This document shows, in pieces, positions 25,747-34,216 of a stretch of DNA of 64,000 nt. The DNA comes from Archaeoglobus sp. (GTDB taxonomy: Archaea > Halobacteriota > Archaeoglobi > Archaeoglobales > Archaeoglobaceae), in contig NZ_JACDNT010000001.1 in assembly GCF_017656475.1 (NCBI RefSeq), positions 56,537 to 120,536 of the forward strand, read 5' to 3'. A model generated the notes under the pieces. That model saw only the letters and a program-made list of their open reading frames with translations. It had not been told where the DNA came from and did not search any database. Numbering within the stretch: position 1 is the first letter of the stretch; the number at the start of each line of letters is the position of its first letter. A program made the position numbers and the translations under genes.

Positions 25747-26811
25747 TCAGGGCTTAAAGGGTTCAATTATCGAGCTTTTACCCTTCGTTATTAGCTCAGC
25801 CACGCCCTCTCCTGCGGCCAAGGCGAGGGACATGCCATGCCTTCCGAATCCGTTGAGCTGAATGAATCCTTTGACTTTTGTTTCTCCTATTACCGGTATT
25901 CCATTCCTGCCAACATCGTAGAGTCCAGCCCACTGCCTGAGAATAGCCATGCCCCTCAACTTCGGCACGAGTTCTGTGATTCTTTTCGCATAACTTGTGA
26001 GGAAGTCAAGAGAAGCTTTTGTTTCGAGTGTGGTGGTTTCGCTGCCCAGAATACCTCCGACAATCTCACCTCTCATGGACTGGCTGAAGTAAACCCCTGT
26101 AGAGATATCCATGATGTACGGGTCAACGTAGGGCTTGAGACTTTCAGTTACACAAATCTCTTCCCTGTAAACCTTGTTTCCAAGCTCTACCCCCACCTGC
26201 TTGCTTATTTCATCACTCCATGCTCCAGCGGCGTTTATCACGTAGTCGACTTTGTAGCTTTCCCCATTGGCCTTCACAACCAGCTCATTGCCCTTAAGCT
26301 CGACATTAGCAGGCGTGTAGTCGTAAACTTCAACACCAAGCTCCCTGCACCCTTTGGCAAGTCCCCAGACTACCGGCCACGGAAATACAACTCCACCGTC
26401 AGCATAGTAGCTGGCAACACTGAACGCAAAGGTGTTTATGTCCGGGAAAAGCTCTCTGACGAACTCAGGTTCCATCAACTCAACATTTACCCCGTTCCTC
26501 CTCTGAAATTCAACTTCTTTCTTGAGTTCAGACTCTTCTCCCTCACCGGCTATCTTGACGTATCCATCCCTTCTCAAAAGGAAGTTGAATCCCACCTCGG
26601 ACTGGATGGAGTCGTAAAGCTCAAGCGTTCTCTTTGCAAGCCTGATAAGAGGCTCGCTGTTAAACTGAACCGTTAAACCTCCTGAGTTTCTTCCGCTTGC
26701 TCCGTAAAGAAGGTATTTTTGCTCGAAAACCTTTACGTTAACTCCACTCTTTGCCAAAAAGTATGCAGCCGACAGTCCCGCAACTCCACCGCCAATTACA
26801 GCGACTTTCAT
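25747..26811 (-). CDS. FAD-dependent oxidoreductase, DAO family (dehydrogenase beta-type subunit)
   Basis: A 354-residue flavoprotein with the dinucleotide motif VIGGGVAGLSAAYFLAKSG (about 5-23), EQKYLLYGASGRNSGGL and a C-terminal GFIQLNGFGRHGMSLALAAG, the pattern of the glycine/D-amino-acid oxidase family. It matches the catalytic beta subunit of dye-linked L-proline dehydrogenase and of sarcosine oxidase-type complexes. It oxidises an amine or imino acid and passes electrons through the partner subunits. It is the last gene of a four-gene operon, overlapping the BFD-like gene by four bases. The true substrate (proline, hydroxyproline, sarcosine, glycerol phosphate) cannot be read from sequence. 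Confidence 0.88.
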   Translation of the reverse strand: MKVAVIGGGVAGLSAAYFLAKSGVNVKVFEQKYLLYGASGRNSGGLTVQFNSEPLIRLAKRTLELYDSIQSEVGFNFLLRRDGYVKIAGEGEESELKKEVEFQRRNGVNVELMEPEFVRELFPDINTFAFSVASYYADGGVVFPWPVVWGLAKGCRELGVEVYDYTPANVELKGNELVVKANGESYKVDYVINAAGAWSDEISKQVGVELGNKVYREEICVTESLKPYVDPYIMDISTGVYFSQSMRGEIVGGILGSETTTLETKASLDFLTSYAKRITELVPKLRGMAILRQWAGLYDVGRNGIPVIGETKVKGFIQLNGFGRHGMSLALAAGEGVAELITKGKSSIIEPFKP

Positions 26812-27086
26812 TCTTCATCACCCTTCTTTGCAGCAAGGATGTAAAGCGGGACTGGATTAACGGGCTGTCTCTGCGTGGTAACGCCAATCTCATCAACACT
26901 CTTGCCAGTTTTCTGGCTGAGAATTCTGAGAATGTGCATCAAACAGCCCTTGCCCTGGCAGGGGCCAGTAGTAGCTCCTGTAAACCTCTTAAGGCTTTCC
27001 AAGTCATCGTAACCAAGCTCAATTGCATGGACGATTTCCTCTTCGGTTAAATCTTCACACCTGCAGACGACCTTTCTGTCCTTCAT
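26808..27086 (-). CDS. BFD-like [2Fe-2S] protein
   Basis: A 92-residue small protein with the bacterioferritin-associated ferredoxin pattern: CRCEDL (two cysteines near the N-terminus) and GPCQGKGC (about residues 41-48), giving a C-x-C...C-x4-C site for a [2Fe-2S] cluster. In the Thermococcales proline dehydrogenase operon (pdhA-F-X-B) and in the C-terminal part of sarcosine oxidase alpha, this domain relays electrons between the two flavins. Here it is a separate gene between the ferredoxin-like and DAO genes, coupled to the latter by an ATGA overlap. Confidence 0.88.
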   Translation of the reverse strand: MKDRKVVCRCEDLTEEEIVHAIELGYDDLESLKRFTGATTGPCQGKGCLMHILRILSQKTGKSVDEIGVTTQRQPVNPVPLYILAAKKGDEE

Positions 27087-27090
27087 GCTT

Positions 27091-27579
27091 TCACCCCACT
27101 GGCCTAACAGCCCTTACTTCGAAAATCAGCTCGGCAGGAACTTCAACTCTGACAAGAGACGTGTTGTCGTTTCTTTCCGGTGGAAGAACCCAGTTTACAA
27201 CACCTTCACCAACCTCCTCTCCTTTCCTGTTGTAGAGCTTAACCCTGTCTCCCTTCTTCAGCCATGGCAGAAACTCGTACTGCAGCGTGACCTCTCCCAT
27301 TCCATCATCCCTCAGCCTGAGCATGAAAATTGCCAGCCCGGGACAGACGCGGATGCACTTCATACAGCCAGTACATTTCTCATAATCAACTTTCGGAGGA
27401 TCGTTGATGTTCTTCATTTCAATGGCGTTTGCAGGGCAGGATTCAAAGCATGGACTGCATGGGATAGGCTGCGGACACTCAATGTAGGCAACGGTCTTCT
27501 TTTTCAGTCTTTCCTCACTTGGAAACGGTGGAAGCTCTTCTTTTTCCAGATAACCTCTCTCCAGGTATCCGAGGCTCAT
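27091..27579 (-). CDS. two-cluster ferredoxin-like subunit
   Basis: A 162-residue iron-sulfur subunit with two cysteine sets: one spanning ECPQPIPCSPCFESCP (about residues 34-49) and a classic CTGCMKCIRVCPG (about 69-81). A C-terminal half of about 75 residues without cysteines contains LKKGDRVKLYNRKGEEVGEG, a small beta-barrel-like stretch. It fits the delta/F-type subunit of dye-linked proline dehydrogenase complexes, linking the flavin subunits to an outside acceptor. It overlaps the alpha-type gene by four bases and is followed after four bases by the BFD-like gene. Confidence 0.85.
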   Translation of the reverse strand: MSLGYLERGYLEKEELPPFPSEERLKKKTVAYIECPQPIPCSPCFESCPANAIEMKNINDPPKVDYEKCTGCMKCIRVCPGLAIFMLRLRDDGMGEVTLQYEFLPWLKKGDRVKLYNRKGEEVGEGVVNWVLPPERNDNTSLVRVEVPAELIFEVRAVRPVG

Positions 27580-29183
27580 GATATCACCTCGTCTTCAAGA
27601 GTGCACTTCTTCAAACCATTAACTATCCTCTCTCCGAACGGTCCTGCCCTGAACTCCTCTATCTCCTTCACTGCCTCCTCAAGCTCCTTCTTCGCCTCCT
27701 CTCCGCCATAGCCAAGGGTTACCGCTACATGAATTCCCGCAATTCTTCCCTCCATAATCGCTGCAGTCGCTTCTTCAATTCCGGCAACATCACCGGCAAC
27801 GTAAAGCCCTTTTACACTCGTCTCGTTGAATTTCGACCTCAATGGAACTATCCCACCAAGTTCTGGAACGAACTTCATCTCGCAACCAGCCTGATACAGG
27901 AGTTCGTGGGTTGGTGAGAGACCAACAGCAACACAGATGAAGTCGCATTTGATCTCCTTTTCAGTGCCGGGAATAGGCTGCCACCTGTCGTCAAGCTTGG
28001 CTATAACAGCACCTTCAACGCTTTTCCTTCCTTTAGCCTTCAAAATTGTATGTCTCACGTAAATAGGCACACCGAGCCTCCTTACCTTTGCAGCATGGAC
28101 AAAATAACCACCAATGCGAGGCATTGCCTCCACAATTGCAGCCACATTGACTCCAGCCTGCATGAGCTGGTAGGTGAGTATAAGACCGACATTTCCGGAA
28201 CCTACAATCAAACCCATGTTACCCGGCTTGATACCGTAGACATTCATCAAAGTCTGCACACCACCGGCACCGTAAACACCCGGCAAGTCGTTGTTCTCAA
28301 ATATTAGCGTTCTCTCGTAAGCTCCGGTTGCAACAACAATTTTCTTTGCCCTAATCCTCAAAAGCTTACCTTCATCATCATTCAGCCTCTGATAAGCTCC
28401 AGCCTCACCGTTGTAAATTCCGAAAACTCTCGTTTCTTTTCTCACCTCAACGTTCTCAATACCCATCAATTCCTCCTCAAGGATGCCGGCAATCCTTATA
28501 CCTCTCGTTCCAGCCCTTTCCTTTGCAGAGCCGAAGAAGCGGTGCGTCTGCTTAACAAGCTGCCCCCCAAGAAATGGATTCTCATCCACGAGCAAAACCT
28601 TCGCCCCGTACTTTCCAGCGTTTATCGCTGCAGACATCCCTCCCGGCCCGCCACCTACCACAAGCACATCGGTCTCTATTTCCTCCAGCTCGGCCCTGCC
28701 CTGAAACACTGCCCTTGGTGGGTTGCCGAACCCCGTGAACTTTCTCATCCTTTTAACCATGAATTCCCTTACTTTCTTTGAGGTTGTGAATTTGGAATAG
28801 TGACTTCCGTGAGGAAACACCTTGTCAATTACATCGTCAAGAATCGAAAAAACATCCTTCTCAGCATCTGGCAAACCGCTCTGGGTTCTGACTTGCATTC
28901 CGTCCCTTACGTAAACCTTGCATGTCCTGACGTTTGGAATCCCATCGACCTCCATCATGCATGCAGAGCATTTTCCTATTGCGCAGAAAAAGCCGCGAGG
29001 GCGGTGCCATCTGAAAGAACGGCTGAAAACCCTTACACCCGCAGCGTAAAGTGCTGCTGCAACAGTTTCCCCTTCGTAAGCTTTTACTGGCTGGTCGTTG
29101 AAGTATATTGTCACTTCCTTACCTCTCTTGAAATCAACTATCGGGTGCTCCTGCAATCTGCCGTGCTCTATTTTGACCACCAT
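27576..29183 (-). CDS. NAD(P)/FAD oxidoreductase with N-terminal [2Fe-2S] domain (dehydrogenase alpha-type subunit)
   Basis: A 535-residue protein. Residues 1 to about 110 form a ferredoxin-type [2Fe-2S] domain with four cysteines in CAIGKCSACM and VRTC. A dinucleotide motif VLVVGGGPGGMSAAINAGKYG is followed at about 175 by DENPFLGGQL, and a second binding site GLIVGSGNVGLILTYQL lies near residue 325. This is the layout of sarcosine oxidase alpha, hydrogen cyanide synthase B/A and the alpha subunit of dye-linked proline dehydrogenase. It is the first gene of the four-gene operon, with gene order alpha, ferredoxin-like, BFD-like, DAO, the same as pdhAFXB of Thermococcales. Confidence 0.88.
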   Translation of the reverse strand: MVVKIEHGRLQEHPIVDFKRGKEVTIYFNDQPVKAYEGETVAAALYAAGVRVFSRSFRWHRPRGFFCAIGKCSACMMEVDGIPNVRTCKVYVRDGMQVRTQSGLPDAEKDVFSILDDVIDKVFPHGSHYSKFTTSKKVREFMVKRMRKFTGFGNPPRAVFQGRAELEEIETDVLVVGGGPGGMSAAINAGKYGAKVLLVDENPFLGGQLVKQTHRFFGSAKERAGTRGIRIAGILEEELMGIENVEVRKETRVFGIYNGEAGAYQRLNDDEGKLLRIRAKKIVVATGAYERTLIFENNDLPGVYGAGGVQTLMNVYGIKPGNMGLIVGSGNVGLILTYQLMQAGVNVAAIVEAMPRIGGYFVHAAKVRRLGVPIYVRHTILKAKGRKSVEGAVIAKLDDRWQPIPGTEKEIKCDFICVAVGLSPTHELLYQAGCEMKFVPELGGIVPLRSKFNETSVKGLYVAGDVAGIEEATAAIMEGRIAGIHVAVTLGYGGEEAKKELEEAVKEIEEFRAGPFGERIVNGLKKCTLEDEVIS

Positions 29184-29323
29184 TTCACCTCCGAAATTGA
29201 CAAACCAAGGTCAAAAATGAAGTGATGTATTTAAAAGTTTTTGATCATCAGTAAGATTGCTTTTATATCAAAATAATTTCTAGGTAAAGGCAAAACTTAA
29301 ATTTTAGCCATATAGTCGACACC

Positions 29324-29350
29324 ATGATTGCCGACTACTAGGCAAAAGCT
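29324..29350 (+). other. in-frame leader of the DUF1641 gene with an amber codon
   Basis: ATG at 29324 lies about 27 nt after a CTTAAATTTT box and reads ATG ATT GCC GAC TAC TAG GCA AAA GCT straight into the frame of the DUF1641 protein. The sixth codon is TAG at 29339-29341. A single change (for example TGG to TAG) would explain it. The promoter position favours this ATG as the original start. Confidence 0.6.
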
Positions 29351-29755
29351 GTGGAAGTGCTGACAAAGCCGATGGAGAAGCTTGCAGAAAACGGAGATGC
29401 CATCCTTAAGGCGGTTGACAAGCTGATTTACTTAGAGAACAGCGGAGTTGTTGACAAGCTCGTTGATATGTCACGTGCAGTTCTTGCGAAGAAAAGACTG
29501 CCAGAGGAGTTTATTGACAAGGATGTGCAGGAGGTTGCAACCAGGAATTTGGAATTTCTGCTTACTTTAGCTCTGTCAGTAGATGACGAGATAGTAGCGA
29601 CAGTGGAGAACGTTCTCGAAGCCTTCAAAAAGATAAAGGAGTTCGAGCCAGCAGGAATTGTTGAAGCGCTGAAGTATCTCAGAGACGCAGATGTGCAGTA
29701 CGCCCTCGGCTTCCTGCTGGCTTTTGCGAAAAATCTTGGGCAAAAGATAAGGTAA
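29351..29755 (+). CDS. DUF1641 domain protein (start region interrupted)
   Basis: A largely helical 134-residue protein, VEVLTKPMEKLAENGDAILK at the start and NLEFLLTLALSVDDEIVATV centrally, that I assign to DUF1641, a family found beside heterodisulfide-reductase and formate dehydrogenase genes in archaea and bacteria. It has no cysteines or membrane helix, so it is probably a scaffold or assembly factor rather than a redox subunit. Translation could begin at GTG 29351, but the natural start appears to be ATG 29324, separated from it by an in-frame TAG. It is the first gene of the direction leading into the Hdr-Flx cluster, 135 bp before the next gene, which has its own promoter. Confidence 0.7.
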   Translation: MEVLTKPMEKLAENGDAILKAVDKLIYLENSGVVDKLVDMSRAVLAKKRLPEEFIDKDVQEVATRNLEFLLTLALSVDDEIVATVENVLEAFKKIKEFEPAGIVEALKYLRDADVQYALGFLLAFAKNLGQKIR

Positions 29756-29770
29756 GTTTAAGGTAAGTTT
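29749..29770 (+). repeat. 11-bp tandem duplication across the DUF1641 stop
   Basis: AAGGTAAGTTT occurs twice in perfect tandem at 29749-29759 and 29760-29770. The first copy contains the TAA stop of the DUF1641 gene, so the duplication leaves the protein unchanged. Confidence 0.8.
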
Positions 29771-29861
29771 TCCGGTTTAGTTAACGCAGAAGGCTAATGG
29801 CTTTATTTATTATTGGTTATCCACAAGTCTGCTCAAATGTCAATTGGTCAAATTCAAATAA

Positions 29862-29871
29862 CTTTAAATAC
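29862..29871 (+). promoter_or_regulatory. TATA box of the Hdr-Flx cluster
   Basis: CTTTAAATAC begins 29 nt before the ATG at 29891, the spacing of a leaderless archaeal transcript. It probably drives the nine-kilobase run of overlapping redox genes to the T-tract at 38464. Confidence 0.6.
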
Positions 29872-29890
29872 TTGAAAACAACTCCCTTCC

Positions 29891-30772
29891 ATGCCGGATA
29901 GCGCTCCAAAGACTATATCGGTTGATTATAACAAATGCATCAGTTGCGGAATATGCATCTACGTGTGCCCTCATGATGTTCTGGAGTTGAAAGATGGAGT
30001 ACCAGTGATGGTTGGAAAGTGCAAGGTTTGTGGGCTCTGCTCTGCCTCATGCATAACCAAAGCCATATCAATGACTGCAAAGAAGTTCACGGATGAGGGA
30101 CTCCTTGACGTCGACGTGAAAGACGTTGTGGTTTTCACATGCAGGAGAAACGTTGAGAAGGGTAAGGATTACGATGCTACGGTAATATCCCTCCTTTGCT
30201 CTGCAAGGCTCGACCCTTACCTGATTGCAGAAGTTTTTGAGAGAGGAGCAAGAGCTGTTGTGGTTTCAACATGCGGGAGTGACTGCAGAAACTATCCCGG
30301 AAGTGCAGAGGCGAAGTATAAGGCAGAGGCGGTCAGGATGATGCTGGAAAAACTCGGTGAGGATGGAGAGAGAGTTAAAGTTGTTGAAGGGAACTTTGAG
30401 GATGCAATTAACGAGCTTAAAGCAAAGAACTTCGATGCTGTAAAGAATGCTGATGATCTCAAAAATGCCTTACTTAACAGAGATTTGAGGGCGATAATTG
30501 CGAGAATGAGAGGAATAGTCGAAGATGGCAACGTTTATGGAGAAAAAATCGACTATGAACAATATCTGAAAGTACTCGAAGACGCTGCTGATAAGGCGAT
30601 AAAGTTCTCAATCATCTCGAAAAACTTGAATGGTGGGGCGAAAGTTTCTGAGATAGTTAGCCGAACAGGTCTCACCTACAGAGAAGTTCTTGACGCTATT
30701 CTTGAAATGAAGAGGAAAGGGCTTGTCGAACTTGAAATTGATGAAGAAGTTGTAGTATCTGCAAAGGGGTGA
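29891..30772 (+). CDS. ferredoxin / MvhD-like / winged-helix fusion protein
   Basis: A 293-residue protein with an unusual layout. Residues about 10-65 form a two-cluster ferredoxin (CISCGICIYVCP and CKVCGLCSASC). Residues about 75-190 resemble MvhD/FlpD-type domains, with VVVFTCRRN, LLCSARLDP and STCGSDCRNYPG at the positions of the MvhD cysteines, but diverged. Residues about 225-293 look like a winged helix (GGAKVSEIVSRTGLTYREVL). In Hdr complexes MvhD carries electrons from a donor to HdrA; here a ferredoxin is added and possibly a docking or DNA-binding tail. It is the first gene after the cluster promoter, four bases before hdrA. Confidence 0.8.
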   Translation: MPDSAPKTISVDYNKCISCGICIYVCPHDVLELKDGVPVMVGKCKVCGLCSASCITKAISMTAKKFTDEGLLDVDVKDVVVFTCRRNVEKGKDYDATVISLLCSARLDPYLIAEVFERGARAVVVSTCGSDCRNYPGSAEAKYKAEAVRMMLEKLGEDGERVKVVEGNFEDAINELKAKNFDAVKNADDLKNALLNRDLRAIIARMRGIVEDGNVYGEKIDYEQYLKVLEDAADKAIKFSIISKNLNGGAKVSEIVSRTGLTYREVLDAILEMKRKGLVELEIDEEVVVSAKG

Positions 30773-30776
30773 AAAG

Positions 30777-33700
30777 ATGCCAGTCGGTGCGGTTCTCGTT
30801 ATTGGAGGTGGAATTGCTGGGATTCAGTCTGCCTTAGACCTGGCGGAGTCCGGATTCAAGGTTTATCTGCTTGAAAAACTTCCGGCAATCGGCGGGAGGA
30901 TGTCCCAGCTTGACAAAACCTTCCCTACCAACGACTGTTCGATGTGCATCCTCTCACCGAAGCTCAACGAGGTGGGGAGGCACGAGAACATTGAGATAAT
31001 AAACAACGCTGAGCTTGTAGGAGTGGAGGGTGAAGCGGGGGACTTCAAGGTTAAGATTAAGAAAAAGCCACTCTACGTCGACCCGGTTAAGTGTACAGGT
31101 TGTGGAGCGTGCAGCGAAGCCTGTCCGGTGAGTGCGATTGATGAGTACAACGAGGGTTTGAGCTATCGCTCTGCCATCTTCCTCCGCTACCCGCAGGCAG
31201 TCCCCAAGGTTTACTCAATTGATAAAAGCAAGTGTATCGGATGTGGAATTTGCCAGAACGTCTGTGTCGCTAAAGCCATTGACTACAACCAGAAAGAAGA
31301 GGAAATCACCATTAACGTTGGCACAATCATCCTGACTCCCGGAGGGAAGCTTGCCGACGCGGTTAAGAGAGAGGAGTACGGATACGGAGTTTTCCCGAAC
31401 GTTATAACAAGCATTCAGTTCGAAAGGCTGCTTTCAGCAACCGGTCCGTTTGAGGGACATGTAGCTCGCCCCTCTGATGGTAAAGAGCCGAAAAAGATTG
31501 GTATAATTCAGTGTGTGTGTAGCAGAGATGCAAAAACTAATGAGTACTGCTCATCTGTCTGCTGCACCTATGCAACAAAGCACGCAATCATTGCAAAGGA
31601 GCACATTCCTGATGCTGAGATTCACATCTTCATAATGGACCTCAGAACGTTTGGTAAAGGCTTTGAAGAGTATGCGAAGAGGGCTGAAGAGGAGTATGGG
31701 GTGAAGTACCACAGAGGGAGAGTTTCTGTTGTAATGCAGAAGAAGAACGGAAACCTGCTTCTAAAGTATGAAAAGGATGGGAGGAGCCATGAAGAGGAGT
31801 TCGACCTTGTAGTCCTCTCAGTTGGCTTCGAACCACCAGAAGACATGAAGAGGTATGCCGAGAATCTCGGCATCAATCTCAACGAGTACGGTTTTGTTGA
31901 GACCGACTCATTTAACCCAATCTCCACATCGAAGCCCGGAATTTACGTCGCTGGTGTTGCGTCAGAGCCAAAGGACATTCCGGAAAGCGTGGCTCAGGCG
32001 AGCAGCGCAGCAGCAAAGGCCTCAAGTATAATCGCCTCCGAGAGAGGGAAGCTGATAACAAAGAAGGAGTACCCGCCAGAGAGGGATGTTACCGGAGAGC
32101 CACCAAGAATTGGTGTGTTCGTCTGCCACTGCGGTATAAACATCGCTTCGGTGGTTGATGTGGAGAGAGTTGCGGAATTCGCCAAAACGCTTGATGACGT
32201 TGTATTTGCCGATCACCTGCTTTTCACCTGCTCCGCTGATTCTCAGGAGAGGATCAAGCAGGCAATAAGGGATTACAACCTGAACAGAATTGTTGTCGCT
32301 GCCTGCACCCCCAGAACACACGAGCAGCTTTTCAGGAACACGCTTAGAGAAGCTGGGCTAAACCCATACCTGTTCGAGTTTGTGAACATAAGAGAGCACT
32401 GCTCTTGGGTGCACACAGATAAGGAAAGAGCCACTAAGAAGGCAATGGAGCTTGTGGCTGCTGGTGTCGCGAAGGCAAGAGACCTTGAGCCGCTTCAGTA
32501 CATAGAGGTAGATGTAACGAAGAAAGCGCTTGTTATCGGTGGTGGGCTTGCAGGGATGACCGCTGCTCTGGAACTTGCAAATCAGGGAGTCGAGACATTT
32601 CTGGTTGAGAAGGAAGAGAAGCTCGGTGGCAATTTGCAGCACATATACTACACCATAGACGGCAAAGACCCACAGGAGCTGCTGAGGGAGCTTGTTGAAA
32701 AGGTTGAGAGCAACCCGCTAATCAAGGTTTACAAGAATGCGAGAGTTGAAAGCATTGAAGGCTTCGTCGGAAACTACACGAGCAGGATAGTGACTGAAAA
32801 AAGTGTTGAGGAAGTTCAGCATGGCGTTGTTATCGTCGCTACTGGAGCCAAGGAGTACAAACCGAAGGAGTATCTCTACGGCGAGCATCCCAGAGTTGTA
32901 ACGCAGGTTGAATTCGAGCACATGCTCATCAACAAGGATGTTCCGAATGACGTGATAATGATCCAGTGTGTGGGAAGTAGAAATGAGGAAAGGCCGTACT
33001 GCAGCAGGATATGCTGCCAGACTGCGATAAAGAACGCTCTCAAGCTGAAGGAGCTCAATCCGGATGCTAACGTCATGATTCTGTACAGAGACATAAGAAC
33101 ATACGGATTCCTTGAGAAGTACTACAAGGAGGCAGCGGAGAAGGGAGTCGTGTTTGTCCGCTACGACCCAGATAATCCGCCGAAAGTGAGAGTTGAGGAC
33201 GGAAGGCTTGTTGTGGAGTTTTACGACGAAATTCTCGAAGATACAATCATCGCTGAGCCGGAGTACGTGGTTCTGAGTGCTGCAACCGTCCCCAACGATG
33301 AAAACGAGGAGATTTCGAAGCTCCTCAAGGTTCCGCTCGACGCCAACGGCTTCTTCCTTGAGGCTCATCCGAAGCTCCGTCCAGTTGACTTCGCTACTGA
33401 GGGTGTATTTCTGGCGGGAATCGCTCACAGTCCACGTTTGATACCCGAGACGATTTCCCTCGCCTACGCTGCCGTCTCAAGGGCTCTGACAGTCCTCACC
33501 AAGGATAAGATAATCATGGAGGCAACCAAGGCAGAAGTCGTCAGGGAGAGGTGCGATGCATGCGGAATGTGCGTCAAAGCCTGCCCGGTTAACGCAATCG
33601 AGATAACAGAGTACGAGACGAGGGCAGGAGTGGAGCGTAAGGCTGCAGTGAACAAAGCAGTCTGCCTTGGCTGTGGTGTTTGCAGCGCCACCTGTCCAAA

Positions 33701-33791
33701 GGCTGCGATAGTCGTTAAGGGATTCACGTTCAACCAGATTAAGGACATGGTTGATGCGCTGGAAGAGGTAGATGCGATACTGGCGAGGTGA
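30777..33791 (+). CDS. hdrA: HdrA-like flavoprotein with duplicated FAD module
   Basis: At 1004 residues this is far longer than canonical HdrA (about 650). An N-terminal HdrA-like flavin module (GGGIAGIQSALDLAESG, about 9-25) carries two ferredoxin clusters (CTGCGACSEACP near 104, CIGCGICQNVC near 151) and is followed by a full HdrA: VCHCGINIASVVDVE near 448, VVAACTPRTHEQLFR near 505, a second FAD site IGGGLAGMTAALELANQG near 586 and two more ferredoxin clusters (CDACGMCVKACP near 925, CLGCGVCSATCP near 962). HdrA is the bifurcating flavin subunit; two flavins and at least four cubane clusters are predicted. It overlaps no neighbour but is packed between MvhD-like genes. Confidence 0.92.
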   Translation: MPVGAVLVIGGGIAGIQSALDLAESGFKVYLLEKLPAIGGRMSQLDKTFPTNDCSMCILSPKLNEVGRHENIEIINNAELVGVEGEAGDFKVKIKKKPLYVDPVKCTGCGACSEACPVSAIDEYNEGLSYRSAIFLRYPQAVPKVYSIDKSKCIGCGICQNVCVAKAIDYNQKEEEITINVGTIILTPGGKLADAVKREEYGYGVFPNVITSIQFERLLSATGPFEGHVARPSDGKEPKKIGIIQCVCSRDAKTNEYCSSVCCTYATKHAIIAKEHIPDAEIHIFIMDLRTFGKGFEEYAKRAEEEYGVKYHRGRVSVVMQKKNGNLLLKYEKDGRSHEEEFDLVVLSVGFEPPEDMKRYAENLGINLNEYGFVETDSFNPISTSKPGIYVAGVASEPKDIPESVAQASSAAAKASSIIASERGKLITKKEYPPERDVTGEPPRIGVFVCHCGINIASVVDVERVAEFAKTLDDVVFADHLLFTCSADSQERIKQAIRDYNLNRIVVAACTPRTHEQLFRNTLREAGLNPYLFEFVNIREHCSWVHTDKERATKKAMELVAAGVAKARDLEPLQYIEVDVTKKALVIGGGLAGMTAALELANQGVETFLVEKEEKLGGNLQHIYYTIDGKDPQELLRELVEKVESNPLIKVYKNARVESIEGFVGNYTSRIVTEKSVEEVQHGVVIVATGAKEYKPKEYLYGEHPRVVTQVEFEHMLINKDVPNDVIMIQCVGSRNEERPYCSRICCQTAIKNALKLKELNPDANVMILYRDIRTYGFLEKYYKEAAEKGVVFVRYDPDNPPKVRVEDGRLVVEFYDEILEDTIIAEPEYVVLSAATVPNDENEEISKLLKVPLDANGFFLEAHPKLRPVDFATEGVFLAGIAHSPRLIPETISLAYAAVSRALTVLTKDKIIMEATKAEVVRERCDACGMCVKACPVNAIEITEYETRAGVERKAAVNKAVCLGCGVCSATCPKAAIVVKGFTFNQIKDMVDALEEVDAILAR

Positions 33792-33796
33792 TGTGC

Positions 33797-34216
33797 ATGG
33801 AGTTTGACCCCAAAATCATAACTTTTGCATGTAACTGGTGCAGCTATGCCGGTGCGGATTTGGCAGGAACGAGCAGGCTGAAATATCCAGACAATGTGAA
33901 GATAATCAGAGTGATGTGTTCAGGAATGGTAAACCCCGGATGGGTTCTGAGGGCATTCAGACAGGGAGCTGATGGTGTTGTTATAGCAGGCTGCCATCCG
34001 GGAGACTGCCACTACACTGTCGGAAACTACTACGCCAAGAAGAGATACATACTTTTGAAGGAACTGCTGAAGTTCGTCGGTTTTGATGATGAGAGGTTCA
34101 AGCTTCTATGGGCCTCTGCTTCCGAGGGAAAGCTGTTTGCAGAAGAAATGACTGCTTTTACGGAGAAGATTAAGGAGATGGGGCCACAAGAAAAGTTGAG
34201 GAGGAAGATAGAATGA
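33797..34216 (+). CDS. MvhD/FlxD-type iron-sulfur protein
   Basis: A 139-residue MvhD-family protein that keeps all hallmark motifs: FACNWCSYAGADLAGTSR (about residues 10-27), VMCSGMVNPGWVL, and GCHPGDCHYTVGN, binding a [2Fe-2S] cluster. In methanogens MvhD links the hydrogenase to HdrA; in sulfate reducers FlxD links the flavin oxidoreductase FlxABC to HdrA. The frame has three upstream starts; ATG 33797 is chosen because GAGGTGA at 33785-33791 is correctly spaced for it. Its stop overlaps the next gene by four bases. Confidence 0.92.
   Translation: MEFDPKIITFACNWCSYAGADLAGTSRLKYPDNVKIIRVMCSGMVNPGWVLRAFRQGADGVVIAGCHPGDCHYTVGNYYAKKRYILLKELLKFVGFDDERFKLLWASASEGKLFAEEMTAFTEKIKEMGPQEKLRRKIE

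Noticed and set aside
29339..29341. TAG in the DUF1641 gene as pyrrolysine
   Set aside because: No pyl genes are in the window and, from memory, A. fulgidus lacks them; a mutation or error is simpler.
32718..33428. 236-codon minus-strand frame inside hdrA
   Set aside because: Antisense to the well-supported second FAD module of HdrA.
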